The position numbers were made by a program, and so were the translations under genes. DNA of 37,610 bases from JBHPCZ01 sp042573625 (GTDB lineage: Bacteria; Desulfobacterota; Desulfobacteria; Desulfobacterales; UBA11574), in assembly GCA_042573625.1 (NCBI GenBank), contig JBHPCZ010000028.1, forward strand, positions 1 to 37,610, in the 5' to 3' direction. Below, piece after piece: positions 1 through 6,325 of the stretch. How positions within the stretch are numbered: position 1 is the first letter of the stretch; every line of letters begins with the position of its first letter. The notes below the pieces were generated by a model. That model saw nothing but the letters and a program-made list of their open reading frames with translations, had not been told where the DNA came from and searched no databases.

Positions 1-30
1 GTGCGCAGACTCACGGTTTTCGTGGGCTGG

Positions 31-58
31 TTGACAAGTTATGATCAATTATGATAAT
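31..58 (+). promoter_or_regulatory. Putative sigma-70-like promoter of the toxin-antitoxin pair
   Basis: A perfect -35 hexamer TTGACA (31-36) is followed after 16 bases by GATAAT (53-58), which matches five of six bases of the -10 consensus. The transcript would start within a few bases of the toxin ATG at 70. The mRNA would therefore be leaderless or nearly so, which fits the absence of a Shine-Dalgarno sequence before the toxin. Confidence 0.5.
39..55 (+). promoter_or_regulatory. Possible antitoxin operator: direct repeat TTATGAT
   Basis: TTATGAT occurs at 39-45 and again at 49-55, a spacing of ten bases or about one helical turn. The repeats lie in the promoter spacer and overlap the -10 box. 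This is where an autoregulating antitoxin would be expected to bind, and the second gene of the pair has a helix-turn-helix domain. The role is inferred from position only. Confidence 0.3.
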
Positions 59-69
59 GTAAGTTTGTC

Positions 70-357
70 ATGAACATTCTTCAAATGCCACGGTTTAAAA
101 GCTATGTAAAAAATCTGCCTCGCCCATTTCAGCAGATTGTTTTAGATGCCGCCGAGGATGTCGTGGCGAATCCTGAAAAGGGCGAGCTCAAAACCGGTGA
201 CTTGAAGAACTTTAGGGTGTATAAGTTTTTAATGAATCGTCAGTTAACCTTAATGGCCTACAAACTTGAAAATGATTCTCTTATCTTTTATCAGGTGGGT
301 TCACATGAAAATTTTTATAAAAATCTTAAAAGATATTTAAAAGAAACTGGAGGTTAA
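70..357 (+). CDS. RelE/ParE-family toxin (type II TA)
   Basis: This 95-residue basic protein fits the small single-domain RelE/ParE/HigB ribonuclease fold. It has an N-terminal helix pair (about residues 8-35), a strand-rich middle with the pattern LKNFRVYKF (46-54), a hydrophobic strand LTLMAYKL (59-66), and a C-terminal part with IFYQVGSHENFY (72-83). Family members usually cut mRNA at the ribosome, or poison gyrase in the ParE branch; which applies cannot be told from sequence. The ATG at 70 has no Shine-Dalgarno sequence and lies just downstream of a strong promoter. The antitoxin starts one base after the stop, in toxin-first order as in higBA. The pair is on the strand opposite to the polysaccharide genes and is probably an independent unit. 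Confidence 0.8.
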   Translation: MNILQMPRFKSYVKNLPRPFQQIVLDAAEDVVANPEKGELKTGDLKNFRVYKFLMNRQLTLMAYKLENDSLIFYQVGSHENFYKNLKRYLKETGG

Positions 358-358
358 A

Positions 359-688
359 ATGCTTACAGCAGATAAAATTATAAAAGAAATATACCTCCTA
401 CCATTGGAGGAAAGAGAAAAGGTCGCACGCTATATTATCAACTTTGGCATAAGACAATATCACCCGGAAACACCTGAAATCCTCAATCTTAAGGAATGGC
501 AGGATGAAATCGCCCAAAAACCGTTTAATTTAAATCAGGCTTCGGATTATCTAGGCGTATCAAGTGTTACACTGAGAAGATGGATTAAGAAAGGGCGAAT
601 ATCAGCCTACAAAACTGGAAGAGCATACAGTTTTGATGTAAGGGATTTAAGGGATTTCAAAAAAGCCCATATGACCAGAAAATTATAA
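359..688 (+). CDS. Helix-turn-helix (excisionase-type) antitoxin
   Basis: This 109-residue protein has two parts. An N-terminal helical segment (1-32, containing LLPLEEREKVARYII) is likely to contact the toxin. A C-terminal MerR/excisionase-like winged helix-turn-helix runs from about residue 54 to 101 and contains LNQASDYLGVSSVTLRRWI followed by the wing IKKGRISAYKTGRAYSF. It should neutralise the adjacent toxin and repress the shared promoter. A strong ribosome binding site, GGAGG (349-353), lies inside the end of the toxin gene five bases before this ATG, so the antitoxin is probably translated more strongly than the toxin. The stop at 686-688 is followed by repeat words. It could instead be a solo excisionase-like regulator, but the spacing to a RelE-type gene favours a TA pair. 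Confidence 0.78.
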   Translation: MLTADKIIKEIYLLPLEEREKVARYIINFGIRQYHPETPEILNLKEWQDEIAQKPFNLNQASDYLGVSSVTLRRWIKKGRISAYKTGRAYSFDVRDLRDFKKAHMTRKL

Positions 689-1082
689 CGGAAAAGGGTC
701 TATGTCCGCTCCCTTAAAGTGAAAGGTGAAAAGTAAAAGGTAAAAAGTTATTTGTTATAAGTTATTGGTTAATTGGTTAAATAGTTAAAGGCAGTAGATT
801 GGATGTCCCAAGTGCGGTCATACTCCCTGTTGCCTACTGTTTAGTGTCTACTTTCAAGTCCTTTCTGTCCTCTGCCCTCTATCTTCTAATCCCTGCTCCC
901 CGACCCCTGAACCCTGGACCCCGAACCCTTACAGCCTATTTTCTCAACTTCTGCTTGCCCAGTTAAATTCGGAGATCATTTAACCGGGGTCCTCCGCCCT
1001 CAGCTCTTCGCCTTTCGCCATGCGCTCTGCGCTTTGCGCCAACCGCTCTCTGCTTGCCCTGCTAATTTTTGTTCTTTGTTCT
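689..1082. repeat. Word-like repeat locus between convergent genes, no gene seen
   Basis: This 394-base gap separates the convergent antitoxin and ligase genes. Its left half on the + strand is purine-rich words of 7-8 bases (GTGAAAGGTGAAAAGTAAAA type, 719-750, then GTTATTGGTTAATTGG type). Its right half is pyrimidine-rich words: CTGTCCTCTGCCCTCT type (865-885), CCCTGAACCCTGGACCC type (903-930) and GCTCTGCGCTTTGCG type (1022-1040). A hairpin of the conserved-mouth family sits in the right half. The last words run into the 3' end of the ligase gene and encode its final residues. Confidence 0.8.
953..991 (+). repeat. Conserved-mouth hairpin, copy a
   Basis: The mouth is GCTTGCCCA (953-961) on the left and CGGGGTC (985-991) on the right. 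Between them is a perfect inner stem GTTAAAT (962-968) / ATTTAAC (978-984) with a nine-base loop. The same architecture recurs near 6230 and 11032 with nearly identical inner stems, and elsewhere with different inner stems. Confidence 0.75.
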
Positions 1083-3530
1083 CTAATCGCTGTTCCCTGA
1101 CCCCCGACCCCTGCTCCCAACGGTCTCCTTGACGATCACTTGCAGCACACGACGCTCCAGCGCCTCATCTCCCTCCGGCACGATTTCCAGAACAACATCG
1201 TCATACGGGTAATATTCCCAAACTCTGCTTGCCGCCCTTTTCAAGTTGTCCGGGTTCAGCAGCAGAGATCTTTGGAATAAACGCAGAAATTTCAGGACGC
1301 CGTCCTCTTGGGATCGGATCGGTTTTTGTTGACTGGCAACCCTTTCTTCCGAAGAAACAGGTTCATTATTTCGGGGAAACAGGCCCGACCGCCACACCCA
1401 ATACCACGCGACATGAAAGAGCATGTCCGCATCTTTGGGGGCGCAATAGATTCCCATATCAAAGCATGCATCGGCTGCCGGCAGCCATCGGTTCAGATAG
1501 TTCAGAGAATCATAATCTTTCAAAGAATAACGCTTTCCCAGCTCATACCAGTAGATCCCGCGGGCCGGATTCAACCGAACCGCATTCTCCAAGCTCTTAA
1601 TCGCCCGCTCGTTCTTTTCCCTCTCAAACTCCTCCCCTGACATCACTTTCATGCCTTGAATGAGTTTTGCGCTCTTTGCTATTTGCTTTGTGCCTTGCGC
1701 TTTGCGCTTTGCTTCCTCTCCGCCTTCTGTCCTCTGTCCTCTGTCCTCTGTCCTCTGTCCTCTAGACTCTGCGTCTTTTTTTTTGTGGCTAATCTGATTA
1801 GAGGTGAGATTAATATAATAATTCGCTTTCTTAAAATAATACTCAGCATTCAAAGGATTATAACTAATCGCCTTCTCTATATCCATTAGCTCAGGACTCC
1901 AGTTCAGGTTCAGGGTAGAGTTCCATTCGGTCGGACAGTGTGCTTCCGCAAGAAAATGCCGTCCTGAAGCGAAAATACCGGCGAACAGTACCATTACAGC
2001 TGCGCATCCCATGACGATTCGCAGCATCCATGATAATCGAATTTTTCGGACGGTGTAAAAAAAGTTCTCACTGTACCCGTGACCCTGTCTGTGAACAGCG
2101 GCATAACCGATCCCTAAGAGTACAGATAAAGTCAGGGCATTGGCAGGGACGTGCATGTTGAAGTCAAAGAAACTGTGAATCCCGATAGATAGCAGCCCGG
2201 TGATTACACCGGTACCGACTCCCAGGGCGTAGAGATCTCTTCTTCTCATCCAGATGCGGATCATTTTGACAAGATATCCTGCAAAGGCGATGAGGATCAA
2301 TACTCCTCCGGCTATTCCAGCTTCAGTTCCGGACTCGATCCAGTCGTTGTGGGCATATCCGCTGGTCGACACCCGGTCGAAGTCGTCGATATACCGGGGA
2401 TACAAATACCGGAAATTACCCCACCCCACGCCAATGATCGGATAGTCCGCGATCATTGGGATTATTGTCCGTGTTGTTTTGAGTCGATCGTAGAATCCCT
2501 GGTTTTGTTTGAACTTGTCCAGCGTCGGATCGATCCCCACATGGAGGCCGTAGGCCAAGGTGGCCAGGAAAAGACTGAGAGCCAGTCCGCCGTATATGCG
2601 GTGCTGCCGCTTTGAAAATAAAAGGACAGACAGCAGCACCATCGAAATGCCTATGGAAAAGATACTTCCCCGGGAGGCTGACAGTAATATTGCCACCCCG
2701 ATGAATACAGCCACAAAGAAAAAGAAGATCAGTTTCGGATGTTCGGACTCGGGGGAGAACCAGCCCACCGCGCGTTGGAATGATGAACGGAAACCGCCCA
2801 GCCCGGAGGTAAGTCGTGCTGTTTTTCTTTTCTGGGCAACGATAAAGCCAAGGAGAAGACAGAGTACCATCCCCATGTAAGCGGCAAAGTGATTCGATCC
2901 GATAAAGGTTCCGCTGGCAAAGTGATGAAAAGTGCCAACCCGACTTCTCCACCACCACACCTGCGGATTTGTGCTGAAAATCTGGACAACCGCATAACTC
3001 GCTTCGAACAGGCCCACTAGAATCAGAGAATAGATAAGGATGTTGATTTGTCGTCTGGATCTGATCGTGTTGAGCACCAGGAAGAACATTCCGATGTGGG
3101 CCATCAGCTTAAGCGATTCTGTCAGGGTGGGGTGGAAATAATATGAGAGACAGATCCAGGAAGGCTTTGGCAAAGCCGCCCCATAAGCTTTTTGTATCAT
3201 ATCAAAAAGCTGCATTTTGTCGGCAAAAGTCCGGGGAGACAGGAGGGCTATCATGGAAGAGGGGAGGGGAACCATCTGAATCCCGATGAGAGCAATAAGC
3301 AGTATCAGTACAAGGTTCACCGATGTTCGGACCCATTCTATGGCATCAGATTTGGAAAAAAACAGCCGATCGACGACCCAGAGTGCCAGGAGGAAAAAGA
3401 CCCCGATTTCAATAATGGTGTACGCCCACACATGTACCGAACCGAAGGCCAGCGGAGCGAAGATCAGAAGGGCGATGATACCGATGAAGATGATGCGGTC
3501 TATTATGGTTTGTTTATGTTGTATGCTCAA
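1083..3530 (-). CDS. O-antigen ligase/polymerase family membrane protein
   Basis: This 815-residue protein has a polytopic membrane N-terminal region (about 12 hydrophobic segments within residues 13-515) and a soluble C-terminal region with TPR-like helices. The Wzy_C-type signature is present: a large loop with SGYAHNDWIESGTEAG near residues 390-405, containing the conserved H-N-D preceding E-x-G, flanked by hydrophobic helices. Family members transfer lipid-linked glycan to an acceptor (WaaL type) or polymerise repeat units (Wzy type) at the periplasmic face. The start is TTG, with no clear ribosome binding site. Two oddities are visible. Residues about 580-625 are encoded by word-like repeats, including a perfect heptamer array. 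The last ten residues (SRGRGSGNSD) and the stop also lie in repeat DNA. It is the last gene in transcript order. Ligase or polymerase cannot be distinguished from sequence. Confidence 0.85.
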   Translation of the reverse strand: MSIQHKQTIIDRIIFIGIIALLIFAPLAFGSVHVWAYTIIEIGVFFLLALWVVDRLFFSKSDAIEWVRTSVNLVLILLIALIGIQMVPLPSSMIALLSPRTFADKMQLFDMIQKAYGAALPKPSWICLSYYFHPTLTESLKLMAHIGMFFLVLNTIRSRRQINILIYSLILVGLFEASYAVVQIFSTNPQVWWWRSRVGTFHHFASGTFIGSNHFAAYMGMVLCLLLGFIVAQKRKTARLTSGLGGFRSSFQRAVGWFSPESEHPKLIFFFFVAVFIGVAILLSASRGSIFSIGISMVLLSVLLFSKRQHRIYGGLALSLFLATLAYGLHVGIDPTLDKFKQNQGFYDRLKTTRTIIPMIADYPIIGVGWGNFRYLYPRYIDDFDRVSTSGYAHNDWIESGTEAGIAGGVLILIAFAGYLVKMIRIWMRRRDLYALGVGTGVITGLLSIGIHSFFDFNMHVPANALTLSVLLGIGYAAVHRQGHGYSENFFYTVRKIRLSWMLRIVMGCAAVMVLFAGIFASGRHFLAEAHCPTEWNSTLNLNWSPELMDIEKAISYNPLNAEYYFKKANYYINLTSNQISHKKKDAESRGQRTEDRGQRTEGGEEAKRKAQGTKQIAKSAKLIQGMKVMSGEEFEREKNERAIKSLENAVRLNPARGIYWYELGKRYSLKDYDSLNYLNRWLPAADACFDMGIYCAPKDADMLFHVAWYWVWRSGLFPRNNEPVSSEERVASQQKPIRSQEDGVLKFLRLFQRSLLLNPDNLKRAASRVWEYYPYDDVVLEIVPEGDEALERRVLQVIVKETVGSRGRGSGNSD
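1665..1768. repeat. In-frame heptamer array inside the ligase gene
   Basis: Five perfect tandem units CTGTCCT occupy 1727-1761 and are followed by one degenerate unit. GCGCTTTGCGCTTTGC-type words precede them (1690-1712). Read on the - strand the 7-base unit closes every 21 bases, giving a seven-residue peptide repeat RGQRTED. The same words fill intergenic gaps elsewhere in the window (10081-10118, 20455-20487). The tract lies between two TPR-like helices, in what should be a loop, and keeps the frame open. A run of nine T (1776-1784) adjoins it. Confidence 0.85.
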
Positions 3531-3587
3531 TTTTTGTATTTTTCACCGCTTTCGCTATGCAGGGTTATGTGAGTGAGTTTTAACCGC

Positions 3588-3626
3588 CCGCTCCGCTCGA
3601 GACACGGAGTACGCAGAGATTTATTT
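3588..3626. repeat. Left arm bracketing the GxxExxY cassette
   Basis: Purine-rich words of the CTCTGCG family occur here in reverse orientation (GAGACACGGAGTACGCAGAG followed by ATTTATTTAT). The mirror-image arm at 4341-4377 carries AATAAACCCTCTGCGATCTC and further units. The two arms bracket the GxxExxY gene as an imperfect long inverted repeat. Confidence 0.6.
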
Positions 3627-3697
3627 ATCCAATCGGGAGACCCCAGAGGAATAAGTCCGTATGCGGAATTCCACAGGGCAAGTGCCGATTGGATAAA
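3624..3697. repeat. 74-bp palindromic element, nested hairpin copy b
   Basis: The ends form a perfect 13-bp inverted repeat, TTTATCCAATCGG (3624-3636) and CCGATTGGATAAA (3685-3697). Nested inside, in - strand orientation, is a conserved-mouth hairpin: mouth CTTGCCC / GGGGTC (3676-3682 and 3639-3644) with inner stem GTGGAAT / ATTCCTC (3668-3674 and 3646-3652). The inner stem matches the copy at 21891. A short GGGCC-TTT-GGCCC hairpin follows at 3706-3718. Confidence 0.7.
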
Positions 3698-3870
3698 ATC
3701 AGCTCGGGCCTTTGGCCCAAATAAAACTAATAATTTCAACATTCTCTAGGGAGCTATTTGAAGATGCTAAGGCTTTCTGTTCTAATGGAGGGAATGCCGA
3801 TTTAAAACTCATGGACCAAATTGCCATTAAGTTCGATAAAAGAAACCACTACAATTTTCGCGACATTTAA
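3697..3870 (+). pseudogene. 3' remnant of an unidentified + strand gene
   Basis: From the end of the palindrome a + strand frame stays open to TAA at 3868-3870, with no start codon near its beginning. The later part looks like real protein, ending in ADLKLMDQIAIKFDKRNHYN followed by FRDI. It appears to be the tail of a gene whose 5' part has been lost at the palindromic insertion. I do not recognise the family. The stop lies six bases from the convergent GxxExxY stop. A chance open frame is possible. Confidence 0.35.
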
Positions 3871-3876
3871 GTGAAT

Positions 3877-4260
3877 TTAATCTTCATACTCATTTACAAC
3901 GCGTATAATGCCATCCTTCATTACGGTTACATTAAAATTCATCAGCAAGCCGACACTTAAACCGGATAATTTTAAATACGTTAATAATTGAGCTTTATGA
4001 ATCGGGTCAATACTTTCACAAGACTTGAGTTCCAAGATGACAGCACCTTCAACCACAAGATCCATTCGATACCCACAATCGAGATTAACACCCTTGTATT
4101 TTATGGGGAGTGGTACTTGGCGTTTAAACGAAATTTTTCTTAATTTTAATTCATGGCAAAGACACTCTTCATAAGTTGATTCCAACAAGCCAGGTCCAAT
4201 CGCCTTGTGAACTTCGATTGCTGCACCAATAACCTGTCCGGTGAGTTTATTTATCTCCAT
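3877..4260 (-). CDS. GxxExxY family protein (PD-(D/E)XK-like)
   Basis: This 127-residue protein carries the signature that names the family, GLLESTY at residues 24-30, within IGPGLLESTYEECLCHELKL. Downstream, YRMDLVVEGAVILELKS (64-80) supplies D67 and E77-x-K79, which fits the D...ExK pattern of the PD-(D/E)XK nuclease superfamily to which the family is assigned (PDDEXK_3). No activity has been firmly established for the family. The length is normal and the ATG at 4260 matches the usual family start. It sits alone in the gap between the ligase and the phosphoglycosyltransferase, bracketed by inverted CTCTGCG-type words at 3588 and 4341, so it looks like cargo of a repeat locus and not a polysaccharide gene. 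A broken relative lies near 6131-6213. Confidence 0.85.
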   Translation of the reverse strand: MEINKLTGQVIGAAIEVHKAIGPGLLESTYEECLCHELKLRKISFKRQVPLPIKYKGVNLDCGYRMDLVVEGAVILELKSCESIDPIHKAQLLTYLKLSGLSVGLLMNFNVTVMKDGIIRVVNEYED

Positions 4261-4340
4261 TTTTTTAGGGATACTGTTAATGAGAAGTTAAAGATAGTGC
4301 GAAGATCTTTTGTTTACCGGTATCTCCCGGAAAACAAAAA

Positions 4341-4377
4341 AATAAACCCTCTGCGATCTCTGCGTCTCTGCGGTGAG
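4341..4377. repeat. Right arm bracketing the GxxExxY cassette
   Basis: Heptamer-like words CTCTGCGATCTCTGCGTCTC, then TGCGGTGAG, run up to the TAG stop of the phosphoglycosyltransferase gene at 4379-4381. The arm is inverted relative to the words at 3588-3626. The stretch 4261-4340 between it and the GxxExxY start shows no other feature. Confidence 0.65.
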
Positions 4378-4378
4378 T

Positions 4379-5857
4379 CTAATCTTTTATCAACTTGGAG
4401 AGTGCACCCATGACAGAGCGCCTGAGGTGCTCCACCCGCCTCAGGGTATAATGGCTGATGGAATCGCGCTGAAGGTCCTTGATCAACCAGAGGGTCCCCA
4501 GGTTATTCTCTTCACTGTCCATCAGGGGCAGATCCAGCCTTAAAAGGCATTCTTTGCAAAGATCTTCGTCGGAGCTAAATCCTTCCCTGGACCAGGACCA
4601 ATGTTTCAGCAACCCTATTTTGGATGGAATTTCAGATATCAGTTTTATTTCCGCCATATCGAATTCGAGCATTTTCAGGGCCAGGGTTACATTCTGCCAC
4701 AGCTCTCCGATATCTTCGGACCTTCCGATGTCGATTTGAAGGCTCAGAAAACTTCGACGGTCGTGACTGAATCCGGCTTCGTCCGAGAGGTCTTTGAACC
4801 ATCCGTACACTTTGTCGGAAGCAATATACTCGAAATAACCTAATTGGCGAATAAAGAGGATTACACCCGCCCCTAATAGAATAAGAAACAGACCGGCCTG
4901 TTCATCCCGGATGTTGATCATCAGAATCGCAAAACCGCACAAGACAAAAGTAACCGCGTAGATAAACCAGACGACTTTTTTGGTGGTAAATCCCATTTCG
5001 ATGAGCCGGTGGTGAACATGTCCGTTGTCCGGACGAAACAATGCTTTACCTCGAACAAACCGCCTCAGGGGAGAAAGAAGGGTGTCAAAGAGCGGGACGC
5101 CCAGTGCCAGAAGGGGAATCAAGACGGCTGCACCCACCTGGCTTTTTGCGGAACCGGTAATGGAAAGCCCGGCAATCGCGTATCCGAGGAAATAGCTCCC
5201 CCCGTCACCCAGGAAGATGGACGCGGGATTGAAATTATATCGCAAAAATCCCAAAACACTTCCACCCAGGGCTGCAAAAAGCACTCCGGTCAAATAGTCT
5301 TTTTTGATTACAGCGAGTATGACCATGACCACACAAACAAAGAAAACGATTCCACCGGCCAGGCCGTCCAGACCGTCAACCAGGTTAACGGCATTGATAA
5401 AAAGAACAAACCAAAAAACCGTCATAAAGTAGGCAAGGGGGCCTAGATAAAAGACCTTTCCGAAAATGTTGACAATGCCGATACTGGTGCCACCCCAGAA
5501 TGCCAGACTGGCGCTTATTATTTGAAAAAGGAATTTCAATCCAGGTCCGAGTCTTCGAAAGTCATCCACCAAGCCGATGCCAAAACAAACAGCGGCACCC
5601 AATAGTAATAAGGCTGTTTGCTCGTCCATAATGAGCTGCTTGGAGACCCGGGTCATAAAGAGGCTGCTGATTCCTAACGAGAGGAGGAAGGTAAGAAAAA
5701 TGGCCAGCCCGCCGGTTCTGGGAATCGGCCGCGTGTGCATCTTTCTCTCTTCAGGGAGATCCAGCGCACCAAAGCGAATCCCCAGCTTTCGCACCTGAGG
5801 GGAGAGGATCAGGGAAAGAATGAGGGCAATACTGAAAATTACTAAGATTGTAGTCAT
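4379..5857 (-). CDS. WecA/MraY-type undecaprenyl-phosphate sugar-1-P transferase
   Basis: This 492-residue polyprenyl-phosphate N-acetylhexosamine-1-phosphate transferase (PNPT, glycosyltransferase family 4 in Pfam) probably starts the glycan by moving a HexNAc-1-phosphate from a UDP-sugar to undecaprenyl phosphate at the inner membrane. Signature loops are all visible: the N-terminal KMHTRPIPRTGG (39-50), the metal-binding DD (98-99), NAVNLVDGLDG (155-165), FLGDGG (215-220) and the carbohydrate-recognition loop HVHHR (280-284). About ten or eleven hydrophobic helices run to residue 337. The HVHHR loop resembles WecA/TagO rather than MraY. WecA-like enzymes usually stop near 350 residues; this one has about 145 extra soluble residues (345-492) that I cannot identify. 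The start is ATG. Confidence 0.92.
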   Translation of the reverse strand: MTTILVIFSIALILSLILSPQVRKLGIRFGALDLPEERKMHTRPIPRTGGLAIFLTFLLSLGISSLFMTRVSKQLIMDEQTALLLLGAAVCFGIGLVDDFRRLGPGLKFLFQIISASLAFWGGTSIGIVNIFGKVFYLGPLAYFMTVFWFVLFINAVNLVDGLDGLAGGIVFFVCVVMVILAVIKKDYLTGVLFAALGGSVLGFLRYNFNPASIFLGDGGSYFLGYAIAGLSITGSAKSQVGAAVLIPLLALGVPLFDTLLSPLRRFVRGKALFRPDNGHVHHRLIEMGFTTKKVVWFIYAVTFVLCGFAILMINIRDEQAGLFLILLGAGVILFIRQLGYFEYIASDKVYGWFKDLSDEAGFSHDRRSFLSLQIDIGRSEDIGELWQNVTLALKMLEFDMAEIKLISEIPSKIGLLKHWSWSREGFSSDEDLCKECLLRLDLPLMDSEENNLGTLWLIKDLQRDSISHYTLRRVEHLRRSVMGALSKLIKD

Positions 5858-5880
5858 TGATTATTACCTAAAGATATTTA

Positions 5881-5949
5881 AATAGCCACAGACACACACA
5901 GACAACCACAGACAGATACATATATTTCTGCTGCCGACCCCGGCAGCAG
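5881..5949. repeat. Left arm of GTCTGTGTG words and CTGCTGCCG hairpin
   Basis: AGCCACAGACACACACAGAC and further CCACAGACAGA words (5884-5915) form the left arm of a second bracketed cassette; the inverted right arm is at 6280-6313. Directly after them is a 9-bp perfect hairpin, CTGCTGCCG (5928-5936) / CGGCAGCAG (5941-5949), followed by AAAAACTGTCA. The same arm, hairpin and trailing sequence recur at 8540-8681, where the hairpin has been split by an insertion. Confidence 0.75.
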
Positions 5950-6013
5950 AAAAACTGTCAACCAATAGGCAGTATAAAGCCACCCATAACATTTTATATT
6001 ATAAATCGTTTTA

Positions 6014-6130
6014 TGAAACTGCCGCAGAATACCCCACCATTTATGGCGGGGATGAATGCAGAGTGAGGGTGTGGGGGATACAATCCCCCCGTTTTTCAAG
6101 ATGCCCCGCCTTTTAAGGCGGGGAGTTTCA
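6014..6130. mobile_element. 117-bp mini-element with terminal TGAAACT/AGTTTCA
   Basis: The ends are perfect 7-bp inverted repeats, TGAAACT (6014-6020) and AGTTTCA (6124-6130). Inside are two strong hairpins: CCCCACCATTTATGGCGGGG near the left end (6032-6051, imperfect) and CCCCGCCTTTTAAGGCGGGG near the right end (6104-6123). A smaller GGGGGATACAATCCCCCC hairpin lies between them. There is no coding capacity. It interrupts a GxxExxY reading frame. No target duplication is obvious. Confidence 0.6.
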
Positions 6131-6213
6131 CTTACTTCATAAACAGCACCGTTTATTTTATATGTAATATCATTCAAATCCATTTGGCATATTATATCGC
6201 GAAGCGAATGCAT
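6131..6213 (-). pseudogene. 5' remnant of a second GxxExxY gene
   Basis: Reading from ATG at 6213, or more likely ATG at 6183, the frame gives MDLNDITYKINGAVYEV, which matches the typical GxxExxY N-terminus (compare MEINKLTGQVIGAAIEV of the intact copy at 4260). At the point where the family normally continues with H-x-x-x-G-x-G-x-x-E, the sequence runs into the 117-bp mini-element and the rest of the gene is unrecognisable. The nuclease core and the GxxExxY motif itself are missing. It sits at the centre of an inverted pair of GTCTGTGTG-type arms. Confidence 0.55.
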
Positions 6214-6214
6214 T

Positions 6215-6279
6215 TTTTGTTCGGCCAAGCCTGCCCAGTTAAATTTGAAAATTATTTAACCGGGGTCGGCCGAGCAAAA
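6215..6279 (+). repeat. Three-tier hairpin, conserved-mouth copy c
   Basis: The outer stem is TTTTGTTCGGCC (6215-6226) / GGCCGAGCAAAA (6268-6279) with one G-T pair. Then comes the mouth GCCTGCCCA (6229-6237) / CGGGGTC (6261-6267). The inner stem is GTTAAAT (6238-6244) / ATTTAAC (6254-6260). The mouth arms do not pair perfectly with each other, yet the same asymmetry is kept in the other copies. Confidence 0.75.
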
Positions 6280-6313
6280 TGTCTGTGTCTGTTCGTGTGG
6301 GTCTGTGGCTAAT
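6280..6313. repeat. Right arm of GTCTGTGTG words
   Basis: TGTCTGTGTCTGTTCGTGTG and GGTCTGTGGCTAATA form an inverted match to the words at 5884-5915. A further word of a different family, TAATCTGCGTAATCCGCGGA (6331-6350), follows and lies inside the 3' end of the next gene. Confidence 0.65.
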
Positions 6314-6325
6314 ATCTTTTCTAAA

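Noticed and set aside
693..716. Terminator after the antitoxin gene (AAGGG/CCCTT)
   Set aside because: The stem is only five bases with a long loop and no T-run.
2416..2958. 180-residue - strand frame within the ligase region
   Set aside because: It overlaps the ligase gene in another frame and has the cysteine/arginine-rich look of a shadow frame.
3706..3718. Rho-independent terminator (GGGCC-TTT-GGCCC)
   Set aside because: No T-run follows the hairpin on either strand.
3527..3742. 71-residue - strand open frame
   Set aside because: It is made of the 74-bp palindrome and repeat words and has no protein-like signature.
5878..6228. 116-residue - strand open frame
   Set aside because: Only its first third resembles a protein family (GxxExxY N-terminus); the rest reads through the 117-bp element, a hairpin and repeat words.
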